Both the position numbers and the translations under genes were made by a program. 64,000 nt of DNA from contig QVOM02000112.1 of NCBI GenBank assembly GCA_003586115.2, positions 49,138,143-49,202,142 of the forward strand, in the 5' to 3' direction. This DNA is from Salvator merianae. Its lineage: Eukaryota; Chordata; Lepidosauria; Squamata; Teiidae. Position 1 is the first letter of the stretch. Each line of letters begins with the position of its first letter. Below the pieces are notes generated by a model. It was given only the letters and a program-made list of their open reading frames with translations, ran no database searches and was not told the origin of the DNA. Shown piece after piece: positions 38,401 through 53,400 of the stretch.

Positions 38401-41400
38401 TATTTTTGGTTTTTATCAGACCTTCACTCCCCACACCACTTTTCTATAGCAATGTATTCACAGTCTTAATGCTATATAGTCCATTTGTACTTTATTTATT
38501 TCATAGTATATTTTATTACCAATAAGTAAGTTATTTATAGCATTGCTATATAGTGTATTATTCACTATCAACTAACTTGTACTTATTTTCCATTCTTTAT
38601 GAGTGTTCTACTGAAATACACATTAAAAATTATGTTTGTTTCTTCATGGCCTCATCCCTCCTACCCCAAACTTCAACATATTTCTCCAGGAAGCACACAT
38701 ATACAACTCTAATCTGGGAATTGCTGACATAAATGGAACTATTCCATCTCAGTAGCCAAAACAGCAGGAACACCATACATGCAGCAATGATTCCCAAAGG
38801 GGGGGGGGGGGTTGAATCCAGACATTCATCATTCTTTGTAATTAAAATACCATCATCCTTTGCTGAAATATGATTGGTCAAAAGTGGCTCCCTGTGTTTA
38901 AGGAAGTATGGAGACTTTCAATAAATGGATTTGGTCTCTTTGGTGCCACTGACTTATTTTGGTAGCCTGGATCTTCTCTCCACAGCACCACTGACTTCAG
39001 CCCTTTCTGTACTGGGCCTTATTCCAGATTATATCCCGGATTAGGGGCCTGCCATCCACATGCTAGTGCAGACTACACTCTGCACAATCATGTGGATGGC
39101 AGGGCCCTATTCTAGAATATAATCCAGAATAGGGGACAACTGGGCTTCACTTCTGAAGTGCTGTTGACTTACACTGGCTAACTGGATATCATCATTGTAG
39201 TGCCATTAACATGCATTGGTAGACTGGCCTTCAAGTTTCCCCCGACCCTTAGTTTTCCATAAGTGGCCATTACCTATCTCACACAGTTTTGCACTACACA
39301 ACACTTTGTGGAGAAACAAACCATAATGGTAATTGAGGGATGATATATAAATCTGAACTTTTTTCCCCCTAAAATATCAAGCCACATAGACAAAATTAAA
39401 AATATGTTGTCTAAATGCTCATATCATAAGATATGTATATTAAATTATCACTGATTTACTTACTGACTCCATACTTTGTCTTATAATATTCCTTTGTAAA
39501 TTCATCACAGTCGCAGAGAACTATCTTCCTTCCCCATACATTGATTACTGACCCTATACTTAGGTCACAATCTTTATAAAATTCCTGGTGCACAGCTCCT
39601 GTCTAATAATAGGAGGGGAAAAAAATTAAAAGCTCATTGAGTATTGCATTGAAGTAAAATATCAAGAACTTGCTATAAAAATACAATATAGGTGATTATT
39701 AGGAATCCCCACACTTCCCCCTTCTTCCACTTAGACTCCAACTCAGACTGTTTATGTTCTGGAAACAGGCACAAGAAGAAGGTGAAAAATGTGATGCACG
39801 GATTTTTTTTTTCCAAATAGTTCTTTTGTTCATGTAGCAAATGATGAAAACTGAATTGCACTCTTTATAGCAGAGGTAGCTACACTTTGTGGGCACAGCT
39901 GGAAGGCTGACAGAGAATCACAGGTACCAAACTCAAGAGGGCACAGAAAAGGGCATCAATCTTTAGTATCTTCCTCCACATGTCTGACTACAACCAAGAA
40001 GAGAAGACAGGACATCCAATCAGATCCAGAGGGGACAAGTTAAACCTATGTGCGAAACCCAGATTGTGAGAAGGAATCAATCTAAGCAAGACAAGTGAAA
40101 TATTCTAGTTGGCTATTTCTTTTCAATGAGTTCAGATCCTCTTGCATGCATCAAGCAAGATCTTAGCAGGAAAATGCACACTCCCAGGGACTATCCTGGA
40201 GATCCTAGTTAGAGCGTCTAGTTGCCTAAACATTGACTCACCTTGCGATTATCCAGAATGTAACGACCCTTATTTCCTACTAATCCTCCTAATACATTCA
40301 ACACTGTCCGATCAGTGATTGTGCCAGGCTGATAGAGTCCTACTGGAGCATACTGCAGTTTGTGGAAAGGAAAAATGGAATGTTAAATATCTATAACTAG
40401 AAGAGTAACATAAATAAATGGCCCTCTCTGGAATCTGATTTCACTGTACAGTAGGTTGCCTTATACCAAGGACTCTATAAGTAGTATATACCAGCAGCAG
40501 CACACACACAGTCCTTCTGTAAGGGAAAGAGCAATTCATTGATTGGAAACTCCCACTTTGATCTCCTCAAACTATGGTTTTGATCCCCAGTGGACCAACA
40601 CTGGTTCAGAGAGAACAAAGGTAGATTTCCAAACAATGCTTTGTCCATTCCATACCATCCTGGCAATTCAGCTTCTGAGCAGCCACTGCAGTCCATCCTG
40701 ACTGGCAATGGCAATCCAGACTAAAGCCAGAGACCCTTTCATCACCTCCAACTGATCCTTCTAACTAGAGATGACACATAGCAAATATTCCATATATAGT
40801 ATTTTGCATTCCTTTAATTCATACCATTATTGAATATACTGATGATTTTGAGTTTTTCAATCCACCAAGCAATATGTAATGTTACCATGAGAAGCCATGA
40901 ATGATAAAGGAATGAATGGCTGAACAGTGTGCTTGAGATTAAGCAAGAGGCATGAGGAAACATTTACAGTGTTCAATTCAGGCTGTGTCTGGCCCTAAGG
41001 TTATTTAGATCTTGGTGCCACTTCAGTCTGCAAAGCGAAGGTTCACTTACAATGCCATGAAAAAGTATTTGCTCCTTTCCTGATTTCTTCTATTTTTGCA
41101 TGTTTGACACTTACTTATTTCAGAGCTTCACACAAAATTTAATAAGACAACATAAGTAAAAATAAAATACAGTTTTCAAATATTCATTTCATTTATTGAA
41201 GGAAAGAAGTTATCCCACATGAAAAAGTAATTGTCCACTTAAATTTAACACCAGGTAGTGCTACCTTCCACAGCAACAACTGCAATGTACTGGAAGGCTT
41301 TCGGGCATGTACGGTCTGTTTAAGTTCCTTCCACAGCATCTCGATGGGTTCCAAGGCAGGACTTTGACTAGACTACTCCAAAACTTTCTTTTGAGCCATT

Positions 41401-44400
41401 TAGAGGTGGATTTGGTCTTGCACTTTGGATTGTTGTCTTGCTGCATAGCACAACTATTCTTCAGCTTCAGTTCACAGGCTGATGACCAGACATTCTCATT
41501 CAGGATTTTCTGAATTCATGGCTCCATCAATTATATAAAGTTGCCCAGGCTCTGAAGCAGCAAAACATGCCCACTCCATCTCACTACCACCACCATATCT
41601 GACTGTTGGTATGATGTTCTTATTGTAGAATACTGTGTTAGTTTTAGGCGAGATGCAATAGGATCCATGTCTTCCAAAAAGTTCCACCTTCAACTCATCA
41701 ATCCACAGTACTTTAGCCCCAAAGCCTTGGGAGCCATCAAAGTGGGGGTGGGGGGTGTATGTGACAAATGCGGGATGAGTCTTTATGTTCCTCTTGTTTA
41801 GCAGTGGTTTTCGCCTTGCCACTTTGTCATAGATACCATTTTTGCTCAGTATTTTTCTAATGGTAGAATAATGAATGCTGAACTTATCTGAAGAAAGTGA
41901 GGTCTGCTGTTCCTAAGATGTCCATCTGAGTTCTTTTGTAACTTCCTGGATGAGTCATCAATGCTTTCTTGGAGAAATTTTGGTAGGCTGGTGATTTAAG
42001 AGTCACCACTATTCCAAGTTCTCTTCATTTGGAGGTAATGGCTCTCACTGTGGTTCGCTGGAGTCCCAGAGCCTTAGAGATGACTTTGTAACTCTTTCAG
42101 ATTGATCTATTTCAAGAACTCCTTTTTTAATCTCCTCTGGAGTTTCTTTTGATCATGGCACAGTATGTTGCTTATTGAGACCTTTTATCCTACTCCACAT
42201 TACTGCAAAAGTTCTATTCCAGTGATTACTAGATTCAGCAAGGCTGGCAGTAACCAAGCCTAAATGTACCTAGTCTGATTGAACCCAATTATCAATTAAA
42301 TTTGGTTCACTGGTTGACAGAGTAACTAAAGGTGAAATTACTTTTTCACATAGGTGATATAGATGGGAATAACATTTTTCTTTCGACAAATGAAATGAAC
42401 GTTAAATTCTGTTTGAAGACCGGAAGCAATTAAGTGTGAAAATATGCAAAAATAGAAGAATTCATGAAGGGGGCTAATACTTTTTCACGACACTGTACAT
42501 GCAGTCAGAATGCCAACACCTCTTTTTTCTTGATTTAGTCTAGAATTCCTCTTATAAAATATCTAAAAAAATATAAATATATCAGAAAAATAACCCATTT
42601 CTTATCTGCCTTCATCTAGATACAATTCACTTAAGAATAAGAAACTAATAATCTAGAGACATACTATATGTCAATAAAACTCTGTCTGAAGGATTTGTAT
42701 GATGCTTCTTTTGGGGGGAGGGAATTAAAGCATCACTTTATATTTCTATCCCTCAAAGGTCTCAAGATGGGTCACAATAAAATCAATATAAAAACAGATA
42801 AAGTTAGTTAAAACGGTAACAGTGCTTGCATTAAGAGAACATGCTGTTCCCTCAGCCAAAGGCCAGACTGAAGAGGTGGGGAGAAAAGGTTTTCAGAATC
42901 CTCCTTGTGTTTTACTAAAACTCTAGATTCTTTACCTGGATCCGGGTGCAAAAACTATGCACTTAAAATTAAATAACACAGTACCTCACACTCCTATTTC
43001 AGGAAAATCTCTTCTAGTTGAAGAATAAGTCACTCTGCAATTGAAGCAGGCAGAAAGAGAGGAAGGGAAAGAAAAAGAAAATCATCTTCTTCTCTGAGAA
43101 CACTATACTGGCATCCAATCCCCAAGAGGGTAGATTTTCTCTCTATTGCTGTGGATGAAGAAAACCATTGCAGAAAATATCGCCGACAACAAAATGGGGG
43201 GTTTCAGAGATTTATTGGCTGGAATTGGCCATTTCTTTTCCCTAAGTATTCTCCAGTTTTTGAGAACCAGCTGATTTCTCACTATATAGACAACAAAACA
43301 CTGGATAACTGGACTTCCAGACTATACCATCAAAGCTCTTTTTTAAAAGAAATCCTGGAAAACAGAAATGAATTAGAAGAACTTTCCCAATTTGAAACCC
43401 TCCAGATGTTTTGGACAGCAATTCCCAACAAGTCCAAGCAGCAAAACATCAAGTAGGCACCAATTTGGGGAGACTCAATCAAAGGGCTACAACTTTAGTA
43501 AATTGAGTACAATGTATCCTAACTACTACATATATTTTATACTTATAATACATGTACCTTTGGTAGCTTCTGCCTGTTGAGGAACAGAGGTACAGCATCA
43601 CGACCAGAATTCATTGGTATCACTTCTTTTATTTCGATGGTATCATCAGCCAAAAAATAATACAGTATCACTTCTCGGACATCACCAAACATGCTTTCAG
43701 TGTCGTCCCATATGCCGTAAAAGCGTAAAACATGTCCATCATGCTCCAGAAACTGACAAAGTGTATCAAAGCGTTCATATGGACGCAAAGGTGTCATGCT
43801 ATCTATCAACTGCAGATCAAAAGAGAAGGATTTTTTTTTTATAAAAAATAAAACCACTTCCTAGACAAAGAAAAATCTAGAACTAAGAAAACCAGATTTC
43901 ATAATAAGCTTTATTTCTGAATATTTCACTAGCTTTTAAAAATGCAGTCATGATGTACCTCGGAAGTCATAAGAGTTGAAAAAGGATTATTCACTCTCTG
44001 CTACTCCTTACGATCATCTGTTTCTGTTGTTATCATGCTGGTAATTGAGCCTTGAAGGAGTCATAGGGTAATTCTGCACTGGCTGATATACTGGGCCAAT
44101 AAGTGTATTCGTAGCCTCCCTTTCATATCAGTGCATGGAAGGGAGGCTCCTACTGTGCTTGCTGGTCCAGTATACCAGCCAGAAAGGAATCACCCATATC
44201 CTTTTTTCCTGATTCTTCTCCTTCCCCCCATTTTTTTTTTTCATTATTTGGTGTTTTGAACAGACTTATATGGACCTTCCCAACAACCTAAAGTTTCTGT
44301 TTTCAAAGTCCTCCTGCTCTTGTATTTAAAATTATTGACTTGTTAGATTAGTCTGCTGAGTAAGCCTAAGAAGAAAAGCTGGTGAAAAACTGTTGGCCAG

Positions 44401-47400
44401 TTCAGAGAGCCAGAGGAGGAGCAGGAGGTGGTCTGTGAAAACAGAAGAAGATGACGAATGAAAAAGTACCTCTCACATAAAATGGAGTGGACCCACACAC
44501 TATTCAAATATTCCTGAAGAGGAAATCAGGCACACTGTGGGCAAGATGGGCATCTTGGCACTATCCACTTAATCTCAGACCTTCCCACACTAACCTGAGG
44601 GTGACAGACTGGATGATTGCTTGGCTGGTCCACATTAACTTGAATTAGAGAACCCTCCACATTACTGGGGACCTGGTATACATGTAAGCCTCTATCCATG
44701 TCCAGGGACATTTAAATGAATGTCTTCTTCAGACCTTCCCTACTGAATAGAGAATGGTACTGAATGAAGAATTTGGGGAAAGGGTGGGGTTTTAAGACTA
44801 TTCCCACTGCTTCTTGCTAATGTGGAAGTGCCTCACCTGAACAGGACTAAGAACTCAGATTCAGAATGGTGGGTAACAGAGACACAGAAAGAGAATAACA
44901 GTAGTAAATCATCATGACCACAGTTAGAACAACATAGCAAAGAGTAGCGGCCAAAGGAAGAACATATGAGATATCACATACAACATCGAAATAATATCAG
45001 AATAAGCTTATCTTATCTTTTGAAGGCAGAATGCTTGGACTACATTGGACTAAATACTGAATGAAACAGAGCAAACGAAGGTAGCTGCAGGCAGAGATGT
45101 GAAAAAGAAAAACACAAAACAAAGAGAATGAAACCCACTTTGTAGCTTCTTCAAAACACTTGGTTCTGATATTGTGACATCACAGAAGCTGCATGTGGAA
45201 CAAGAGAAGAAAATGACAGCAGGAGAGCGGTTAGGAAAGCAACCAAGAAGGAAACGAAGGCTTGGAAGCGATTGAAAAGTCATGGAGATGAAAGGAAAAG
45301 AGACAATCAGCACAAAATTCAATGCGATGAGGCACAACTAAGTGTATCAACAGGCCCAACTAATTGACTGAAATGCCCTGATGTTTCAGACTTTGAAATA
45401 TTAACACTCAACACAATTGCTAGAAGAAAAGGGAAAGATTAATCTAGCCACGAAGGAAACTAGAGAATAACTCATTGAGGGCTAGTAAAAAATAAGACCT
45501 GTGTACTCTAGGAGAGTCAGGATGCTGTTGGTACAATATTCAAAGCTGTCCAGTATGAAGAGAAGGAGCCAGAAAGACCTGGATTAAATCTCTATTCATA
45601 CACAAAAGCCACTAGGTGATCTCAGACAAGTTGTTACATCTCAGCTAAATCTATTTCACAGGTTCCTTGTCTACATACTTCCTTGCTTGAAGTAGTAAAT
45701 TAGAAGCATGGGGTTGGAGCATGCTAAAAATAGCCTGGAAACCCTAGGTGGAAAAAGTAGCCTTAAAAAACCAGTCAGTCACTATTACCAGGAATAAAGG
45801 AGGTTTTTCCACAGCAAAATTTCAGCATTCCCCAGTAGTGGTGCAAAAGAGACCACCAGATTTCCACCATATGCACCAGCATAACATCAGATTGGTCATC
45901 CAGGAACTTGCTGCGTCACACCATTTCTTTTCTGTTCTCTTCATACCCAGATAAGAACATAAGAATGTAAGAAATGGAATCTGTTCTCAAAGTGGCCAAG
46001 CAGCTGCACAAGGAAGCTCACCAGCAGGACATAAGCACACAGCTGGCTGAGCCTGCAGTCTCCCAACAACTGGCCTCTGGAGGCATATCACCTCCAGCTA
46101 TCATCAGGATTAATAGCAATTGATAGACCAGACTTCCAGGACTTGGTCCAAACCTTTGTTGAAACCTTCCAAGTTAGTAGCCAACACCACATCTGGTGGT
46201 AGTGAATTCCATAGTTTAGCTAAGCACTGTGTGCCAAAAAAAAATCCTTTTGTCTGTCCTGATTCATCCAGTACTCAGTTTCAATAAGTGACCTTTGGTT
46301 CTAGTACTCTGAGAAAGAGAGAAAAACTTCTCCCTATCCACTTTGTCCACACCATGCATAATTCGTAAACCTCTATCATGTCCCCTCTTGCAAAGCTCCG
46401 GACATTGCAACCTTTCTTTATAGGAAAGCTCCTTCAGTCTCTTGATCATCTTAATCAGCCTCCTCTGAACTTTATCCAATTCTACTATGTCCTTTTTGAG
46501 TAGCAGTGACCAAAACTGTGCATAACAAGCTAGTCCCTGCAAGAAGTTCCTGGGTAAGTGATCTGGTGCTATGCTGGCACAGTCCGCATCAGACACAGTG
46601 CAGCAAAGTTTATGCCAAAGCTTTTAAGAAACTGTGGGAACTCCTGCTCTTCTTTAATTCTCGGCTTTCGGGGGGAAACCTGGAAGACACACAAAACAAC
46701 CTAAGCTCTCTGCCTGCCTGAACAAGGAGCCCAGCAGGATACTGCCATTTATTACCCATCTGTAAGTCCCTAAGTTTAGAAATCCTAGGAGGTCTTCACA
46801 ATCATTTATGATACACCTTGGATTATTCTGATGACCAAAACAAACAATATTTAATAACAGATATTGCTCCTGCTCTCTTCACAAAATACAAAGAGATGCA
46901 GCTACAAAGAAAAGGTCTTCACATAGTCCTACCCACCAAAAAACACATTAACTTACCTGAGATGCTTTTTTTAAATAAAATTACTTAACTGGGGTGCTAC
47001 CACTGCAAAGGCACTCTTTTGTTTACAGTTTATAGCTTATTAGAATTTTTATACTGCATAGGTACAAGTGACTCAATGCAGCAGAAAACACAACAAAAAA
47101 ACAAAGAACGCAAAACCATAAAAACATAAAGGTAAGAATATAAATAAAAGTGGGCCTCTCATCTCACTTTGATAGGGTCACATAAAAGGTGGAGTAATGG
47201 CCATATTCTTGATTAATTTGCAATCTACTGTCATGTTCTTGATGTCTTAACTTAAGCTTTTATATTTCTTGTTTTGGTTTAATTCCTTTTCATATTGTTA
47301 GCTTTCTGGAAAATGCTGCTTTAAAAGCAGCTGAGTTACATGTTTCTGATCAAAAAGCAACAAAGCTGAAGCTAAAATCAGCAAGACCAATTGATCACTC

Positions 47401-50400
47401 AACTATAGATGTCACTCTCTTATCAGTTAAAAATACTGTTGGAGCAATCACAATATATGAGATTAATGATTTTCCCCATCTGCTATGCAGTAAACTAATA
47501 GTTCTCTTGGAGAGCAGATCAGAATTAAGATTTGCCACATTTAGCCAGCTTCAGATACACAATATATTTTCTGTGAAGTATTATATATGTCAGCTCAAAC
47601 ATTAAATATGGAAAAAATAAATAGCAAAAGCAAGCAAAATTGAAACAACTGCAACAATTTCCACCAATGACAATATAAATGAACATATAACATTGCTATC
47701 ATTAATTATATTCAGGTCAATCAAGAACAATTCCATCAGTCTTTCCTATTTAGAGATTTGGTAGGGAAAATAAGATTAACAATGCAATCCTAAACATGTC
47801 TGCTCAGAAGTAAACCTCTATGTCTTATTCAGAAGCAGACAAATAGGGCTGTATGCTAAATCCAGTTTAGGGAATATAAATGCCCTTTTCCAAAAATCCT
47901 TACACTGTGAGAGTAGAATATGTACAATAACACAAACTGGTATATTACCAGTCTTAAGCTTAAACCAGGATCCCATTTAAATCTGCCATCTAAAAGCCCA
48001 TATTTATATTGCACTAAACCCAAGATATATTACAAACAGGAGGCATAATAATTCTGCATATTCATTCTAATGTCTAAGTCTACAGCTAGGTTTTTGACAA
48101 ATGACACTGAAGGTCATCAGTAAAAATATAAGGCTGGATAAGCATGGCCAAGAAATGTCAGCTGAGGAGATTTATTTTACCTAATCTGTCCCTGGAGTAT
48201 CTATTTATCACAATGTCTTCCGCTTAGGCTTTAAAACAAGCCTGCCATGAATACATTACAACCTCGTTCAGCACAACAGAAACTTCCAAAATATTCAGTG
48301 GGATCAGCTGGAAAACAATTTAAATGAGGCTGTACAAAAAAATATGGATATATAAAGAAGAACAAAGTATTGGAATAACAAAACAAAAGAAATACATGGT
48401 GAGAAATTTCTTACAGTATTTTTTTTATTCTAGGGACCTGAAGACCAACATCAGATGAATATTTGAAATGCATTCATTCATTGCTGCCTTACACAGCTTC
48501 TTCACAGCACTCACTACTTTCCACATTGGGGGTGTGGGTGGATGCCCTCTAGGCATGTGACAGACCTTAGGGGGGGCACACAGGCATGAGGTGGAGGGCA
48601 GGACACAAATGTTAAACCCAGCTGGAAAAGATATATAAATGTGAGTACAAAGGAAAAATGGAAGAAGAGAAGGTTAAAATGTAAAAAACTAAAAGTAGGC
48701 CCCTCGTGTGGAAAAAATATGGTCAATGTACCTTGTATGATTTTCTTCAGCTTTCAGTACCACTCCACTTTTCCTGGCTGATGCTTCTTTGGGCCTTTTT
48801 GCACTTAATTCTAATCAAGATCATGGTCCTCTTCAGAGCCTCTTTTGTTTGCATCTTAGCATGGAGTAGTGGGACCCTGACCCTGCTAGTATACTCGGTC
48901 AGCGCAGGATGGAGGCATAACCCAGATCAGGAGCCCAAAATAACCTCCTGGACTTCTTTAGATCTGGAATATTGGTAAAGCTCAATAAACAGGTCTACTA
49001 GCATACAAAGGCCATGGGGGACTCATTTGGACAGTGCAACACACCATGCCACTGAAATTGGTCCCCCAGGGGCTCCAAGGACAGGAACTTTCCTTCCTGG
49101 CCACCAGAGCTTTTGGAGGCTGGTTCACATGAACTTTGTGGCTGGTGCAGGGGCTGATCCAGACAAGAAGATTGCCTGATCCAGGCCAGCTGATCCAGAT
49201 TACCATTGGTAGGTGAAGAAACACCCTTTGATTATTATTACTCCATGACATAACCTTCTTAGGAGTAAGAACATAAAATAATAATCTCTGGGATTGTAGT
49301 CTCTTGCCATATACTAAAGGAAAATGGTAGAAACAATAGGAGAAATAGCCTTAGTCCAGATCTGAAGTTATTCAGGTTTCAGTGTAAATTAAAAAAAACA
49401 GGGTGTTGGCCTGTCAACATGACCGCCTTATCATCAAATTTCCAGCAAAAATTCTGCAAAGTGAAAATAACTTTGTTCTCATTTGCATGCATTGCCCCAC
49501 TGCCTCCATTAGGGCATACTTGTAAACTTGCTTTGCCCACACATGTGAGTAAAGCTGCCAACAGGACTATTTCTTTTCCTCTGTCTCTCTCCCTCAACTC
49601 AATAGTATCTCCCCCATTTTCTTAGCTATATATACTCTACTTCTTCTATTCCTCATTTGCAACCTTTCAACTTCAGAAATTCCTCTCTCTCTCATTCTAT
49701 TATCTGCTTGTCTTCTCCTGCTCACTGGTCCTTTCCACACTTGTTTGTTATCCCTAGTATGCTTTGTATGCATGGGTCCAGTCCAGAACGATCCCAAGGG
49801 GTCCCTATCAGATTAGCTCTAGACCTGTTTGAAATGGTCTAAAACTATCCCAAGCCATTTTGTTCCAGTCCAGCCTTTGGTGCTTCTGAACCTGGTCCAG
49901 AACAAGGAGAAAGCCATAGTCCCACCTTCAAAGTTTATGCAAACTTCCAAAGATCATTTTCAAAACCCCAACATGAAGGTAAGCAGGTTCCCTTCAAAGA
50001 CTGTTCTGTTCAGCTGCACCCTTGTGCAAGGGGTTGGAGTGCAAACTAATGGACATAAAGGGTGTAATTATGTGGGTGGTCAGCTAGTCAGAAACACCTG
50101 AACACGCAACAGATCGCTAAGAGGGGAATGGAAACTACCTATCATGCAAACTACCCAAAGCTATTTCAGGGTGTTCTATCACCTCAATATGTGGAGTAGG
50201 AAAGGAAGGTTATTTGAATAAAAAGATAAGAGGCAATCATAATTCATCTCAGAATTGCTGAAACCTAAGATAGAGATAACTTTCTATGACTGGATCCTTC
50301 AACCTACCGTACTTCTGTGTTACCTCTCCACTTCCTACCTTTCCTGCCTCCCTCTCATTCTGTTTCCAAAGTCTCCTTGCCTTACCTTGCTCTCCAACCT

Positions 50401-53400
50401 CTCTTTTACTACCCTACCAACAGATCACACTTCTTCAGTCTATGAATTGAGATCTTCTGGGTCGCTATTTTACCACTCCATCAGTTCTACTATCTTGGGC
50501 GTTTTTGCACTTTCCACCTTAGAATGGGATTATCCTGCACTGCGTGACAGGAAACCTTACCTGAAACCAGCTACAGACATTCACGGTGTGAATGCCTGTA
50601 GCCGTACCAGATTCTCACCATGCAAGTGTCCGGGAAGTGTCTGGCCACTGCCATGGTGACCAGCATTATCGCGCAGTGAGCAGGTGCATGCAGGTGCAAT
50701 CAGGTCCGACTGTCCAATCGCGCAGGCACGATCTGTTGATCGCGCCAGCCCAGTTGCCACACCACCAGATAAGTGCAGATGCACCTTACCAGGAGGTGAC
50801 TATCACCTCCTGCTAATGTTGTGGAGTACCAATAAGAGCTCCACAGGTATCTGTGATTGGGAGCGACTGCAGCCCACTCCCAGCTACTTAGGCTCCGCAA
50901 GGTGCAGACACACTTGGCTAGAAAGCCTGCTTGATGCTTGCTAGCAGCAAGCACGAAAAGGCCCCTGGTTTCATATTACCTACCTCCAACGTGAGGAAAA
51001 CAAAAGCCATTCCCTATTTAAAAGCTGTCTTTCCAGTACTACCTGTCCCCTCAACATCAGGTTAACTTCAGATGAGTGAAGCTGGCTGGAGGAGAAAAAA
51101 GTCAGCAATTGTGGAAAGTGCAGTTGTTTCTAGGAAACAAGGTCTCATCTACAACACTTCTTCATCTCATTCTCTGGACAGAGCTGGCTTTTATCACGCA
51201 TTTGAAATTACCAACTTTTGAGGTAAAAAGTTAAAGGCCTATCTACACCTAAGTTTTAATCCTGCTGCAGTTCACCTTCAAAGAGAACACATCAGCAGTG
51301 ACCGGTGATTTCCTCTGCATGTTATTTTACCCAAACGTGGCTTTTCTGAGTTAGATCATGCCGAAAGGTAACACCCTGACACTTTTCTGATATATTTTCT
51401 CATTCTGAAAGTGGACTGAAGCTGGATTAAAACTCAGGTGTAGATGGGTCCTGATCCGCCTGGATAATCTAGACACACTTGAAAGGTATGATATTATATA
51501 AAAGTTTATGTGCCCAAGCTACTAGTCAAGGGCCTACAAACAAAGAGACATTAGCCACAAGTAATATCCGCTTGAAAGATCAAATTTCCCACAAAGATTA
51601 CAGATTCTTCTGCTTTTGTACTCTCCTGCTTTTTTGCTTCAGATTTGGTTTATGGGAAAATAGCATAAGGTGCATCCAGTATTCATCAGTCAGTGACATT
51701 TACTTCTGAATTAATCAAAATTCTCACTCCAAAAGGATCCATATGTATACACACCCAGTTCTGCAAAAGTTTGAGGAGCTTAAATCACATATTGGAAAGA
51801 CCATTTCAGTCATCAACTGAAATGCCTCAAAGATGTGGATAATAATATATGTTTCCCTGCCCTGTGCCCTAAGGTATCTGGGCAGGTTGCATCTAAATAT
51901 ATAAAAACATGTGACATAAGTGAAAAGCAGCAGTTTGCAGCTTCCCCCCCCCCCCACACCTCTTCACAGAAGATGGTTCTGAAGCCTGCTGTGGGTGGCA
52001 GCTGACAGGAAGGGGCCAGTGCAGGGAGGTTGTGATAATGCTGCGACCACAGCAATAACAATGACTAGTTCCCCTCCGTAACAGACCATGTTCCTGTTTC
52101 AGGGCAATATGGTACTGATCTTCCTATGTGATAGAGCAATCTGGGTACGAAGTTCATGTCAAAGAATGTGTTAATATCCATTTTTGTTAAATAGATCTGA
52201 ATTAATTAATTAATTAATTTCACTTTACGTGCATCTAAATGCACTGTGTAATGCTGCAGGATTGAAACTTTTATTCCGCTTATTTTCAAGTGAGGTTGAT
52301 TTTAATTTTACATGGTTTAACTGCTTATATAGGGCAGGATACAAACATAAAGAAATCAATCAACCAACCAACATTAAATCCATAGTTTTAAATTTATTTA
52401 TTGATAGCATTTGTATCCTGCCCTTTACCTGAAGGTCCCACAAATTACTAAAACATGTTTAAACCATAACCCACCCAACCTCTCTCCCTCCCACCCTGGC
52501 AGAACTACATTCAGAGGAAACTATGAATCAAAGACCTGGGTGAAGTGGCACATTAAACCACTACATTCATTAAAAAGTAATATAACCCAGTAAAATGCAA
52601 TAGAAATAATGCTAAACAATTATAAACTATAGGTGGCAAGAAACCATTCCCACTGAGAAAGTCTGGGTGAAACAATATCTTCAACAGGCACTTGAAAATT
52701 GGTAATATAGGTTCCCCACAGAAATCAAGGGCCAAGTGCCACCACAGAGAAGACCCAGCTATGGGTTATCACAAGGGTACACAGAGGCACTCACAATAAG
52801 AACTCTTTAGTGATATTATAGGTCTAGTATGGGAGAGGTGATCTGAATTCAGTCCTGAATTCCAACTTCCAAATCTTTGTTGCAAAATAAAATAAACCTT
52901 TCAATGTAAAAACTCAGCACCTGAAATCTCTCTTTTTTATCATTTTTGTCCTATAGCCAACACTGTTCGAACTAACCTTCTGACGTTCTTTGGTATAGGG
53001 ATCATCTGGACGATTTACTGAAGGATTTAGTCTGACTCCCATCTTCCTCAAAAAGTTTTTGGTGAATTGATCACAATCTGTAATCCTGTATCTTCGACCA
53101 TAAAAGATTACATCTGTGTCAAGGTTGAAATTATCAATAGTGTAGAACTGATCTTCATTAGGAGGTGGAAGTGGAACTCGATGTCGCCTAAGAATAGTTC
53201 CTACATTGAAAGGGGAAAAAATATATATCACTATCATATTTGAAACGGTATTTGATATTAATGTGATCTGGAAAAATAAGATGCTAAAGTGACTAGTGGT
53301 CAAAACCTAGCCAAAGGTCTTATCCCAACCCCCTCAATCAGAGTTAGTTCTGGTTAATACATTTGATAAAATTAGTAATTCATTGCACAGTTCAAACCCT

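Larger units (their letters stand above)
29176..39463 (-). other. EFHC2 intron (10.3 kb)
   Basis: Holds a dispersed repeat (29615-29680), two adjacent inverted-repeat elements (31945-32905), a 5S SINE (33123-33320), a pogo-like MITE (35525-36063), a medium repeat on the minus strand (37198-37543) and two foldback hairpins (38092-38261, 39004-39155). I see nothing assignable in about 29690-31940, 33330-35520, 36070-37190 and 38270-39000 apart from two G/C runs. Confidence 0.85.
40353..43557 (-). other. EFHC2 intron (3.2 kb)
   Basis: Filled largely by a tRNA-derived SINE (40443-40775), a whole Tc1-like element (41050-42495), a LINE tail (42740-42900) and a short hAT-type MITE fragment around 43395-43450. 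No internal exon is needed, because flanking exon phases match directly. Confidence 0.85.
43810..52976 (-). other. EFHC2 intron (9.2 kb)
   Basis: Contains a foldback element (44072-44189), a CR1/L3-like LINE 3' end (45955-46535), a dispersed repeat (47778-47865), two inverted-repeat elements (48791-49226, 50497-50966), a MITE (51237-51451) and a LINE tail (52385-52560). I see nothing assignable in about 44190-45950, 46540-47770, 47870-48790 and 51460-52380, apart from short simple repeats. Confidence 0.85.

Noticed and set aside
50255..50954. Cluster of overlapping open frames on both strands
   Set aside because: They fall in or beside an inverted-repeat element with raised GC; no domain, splice signal or consistent strand.
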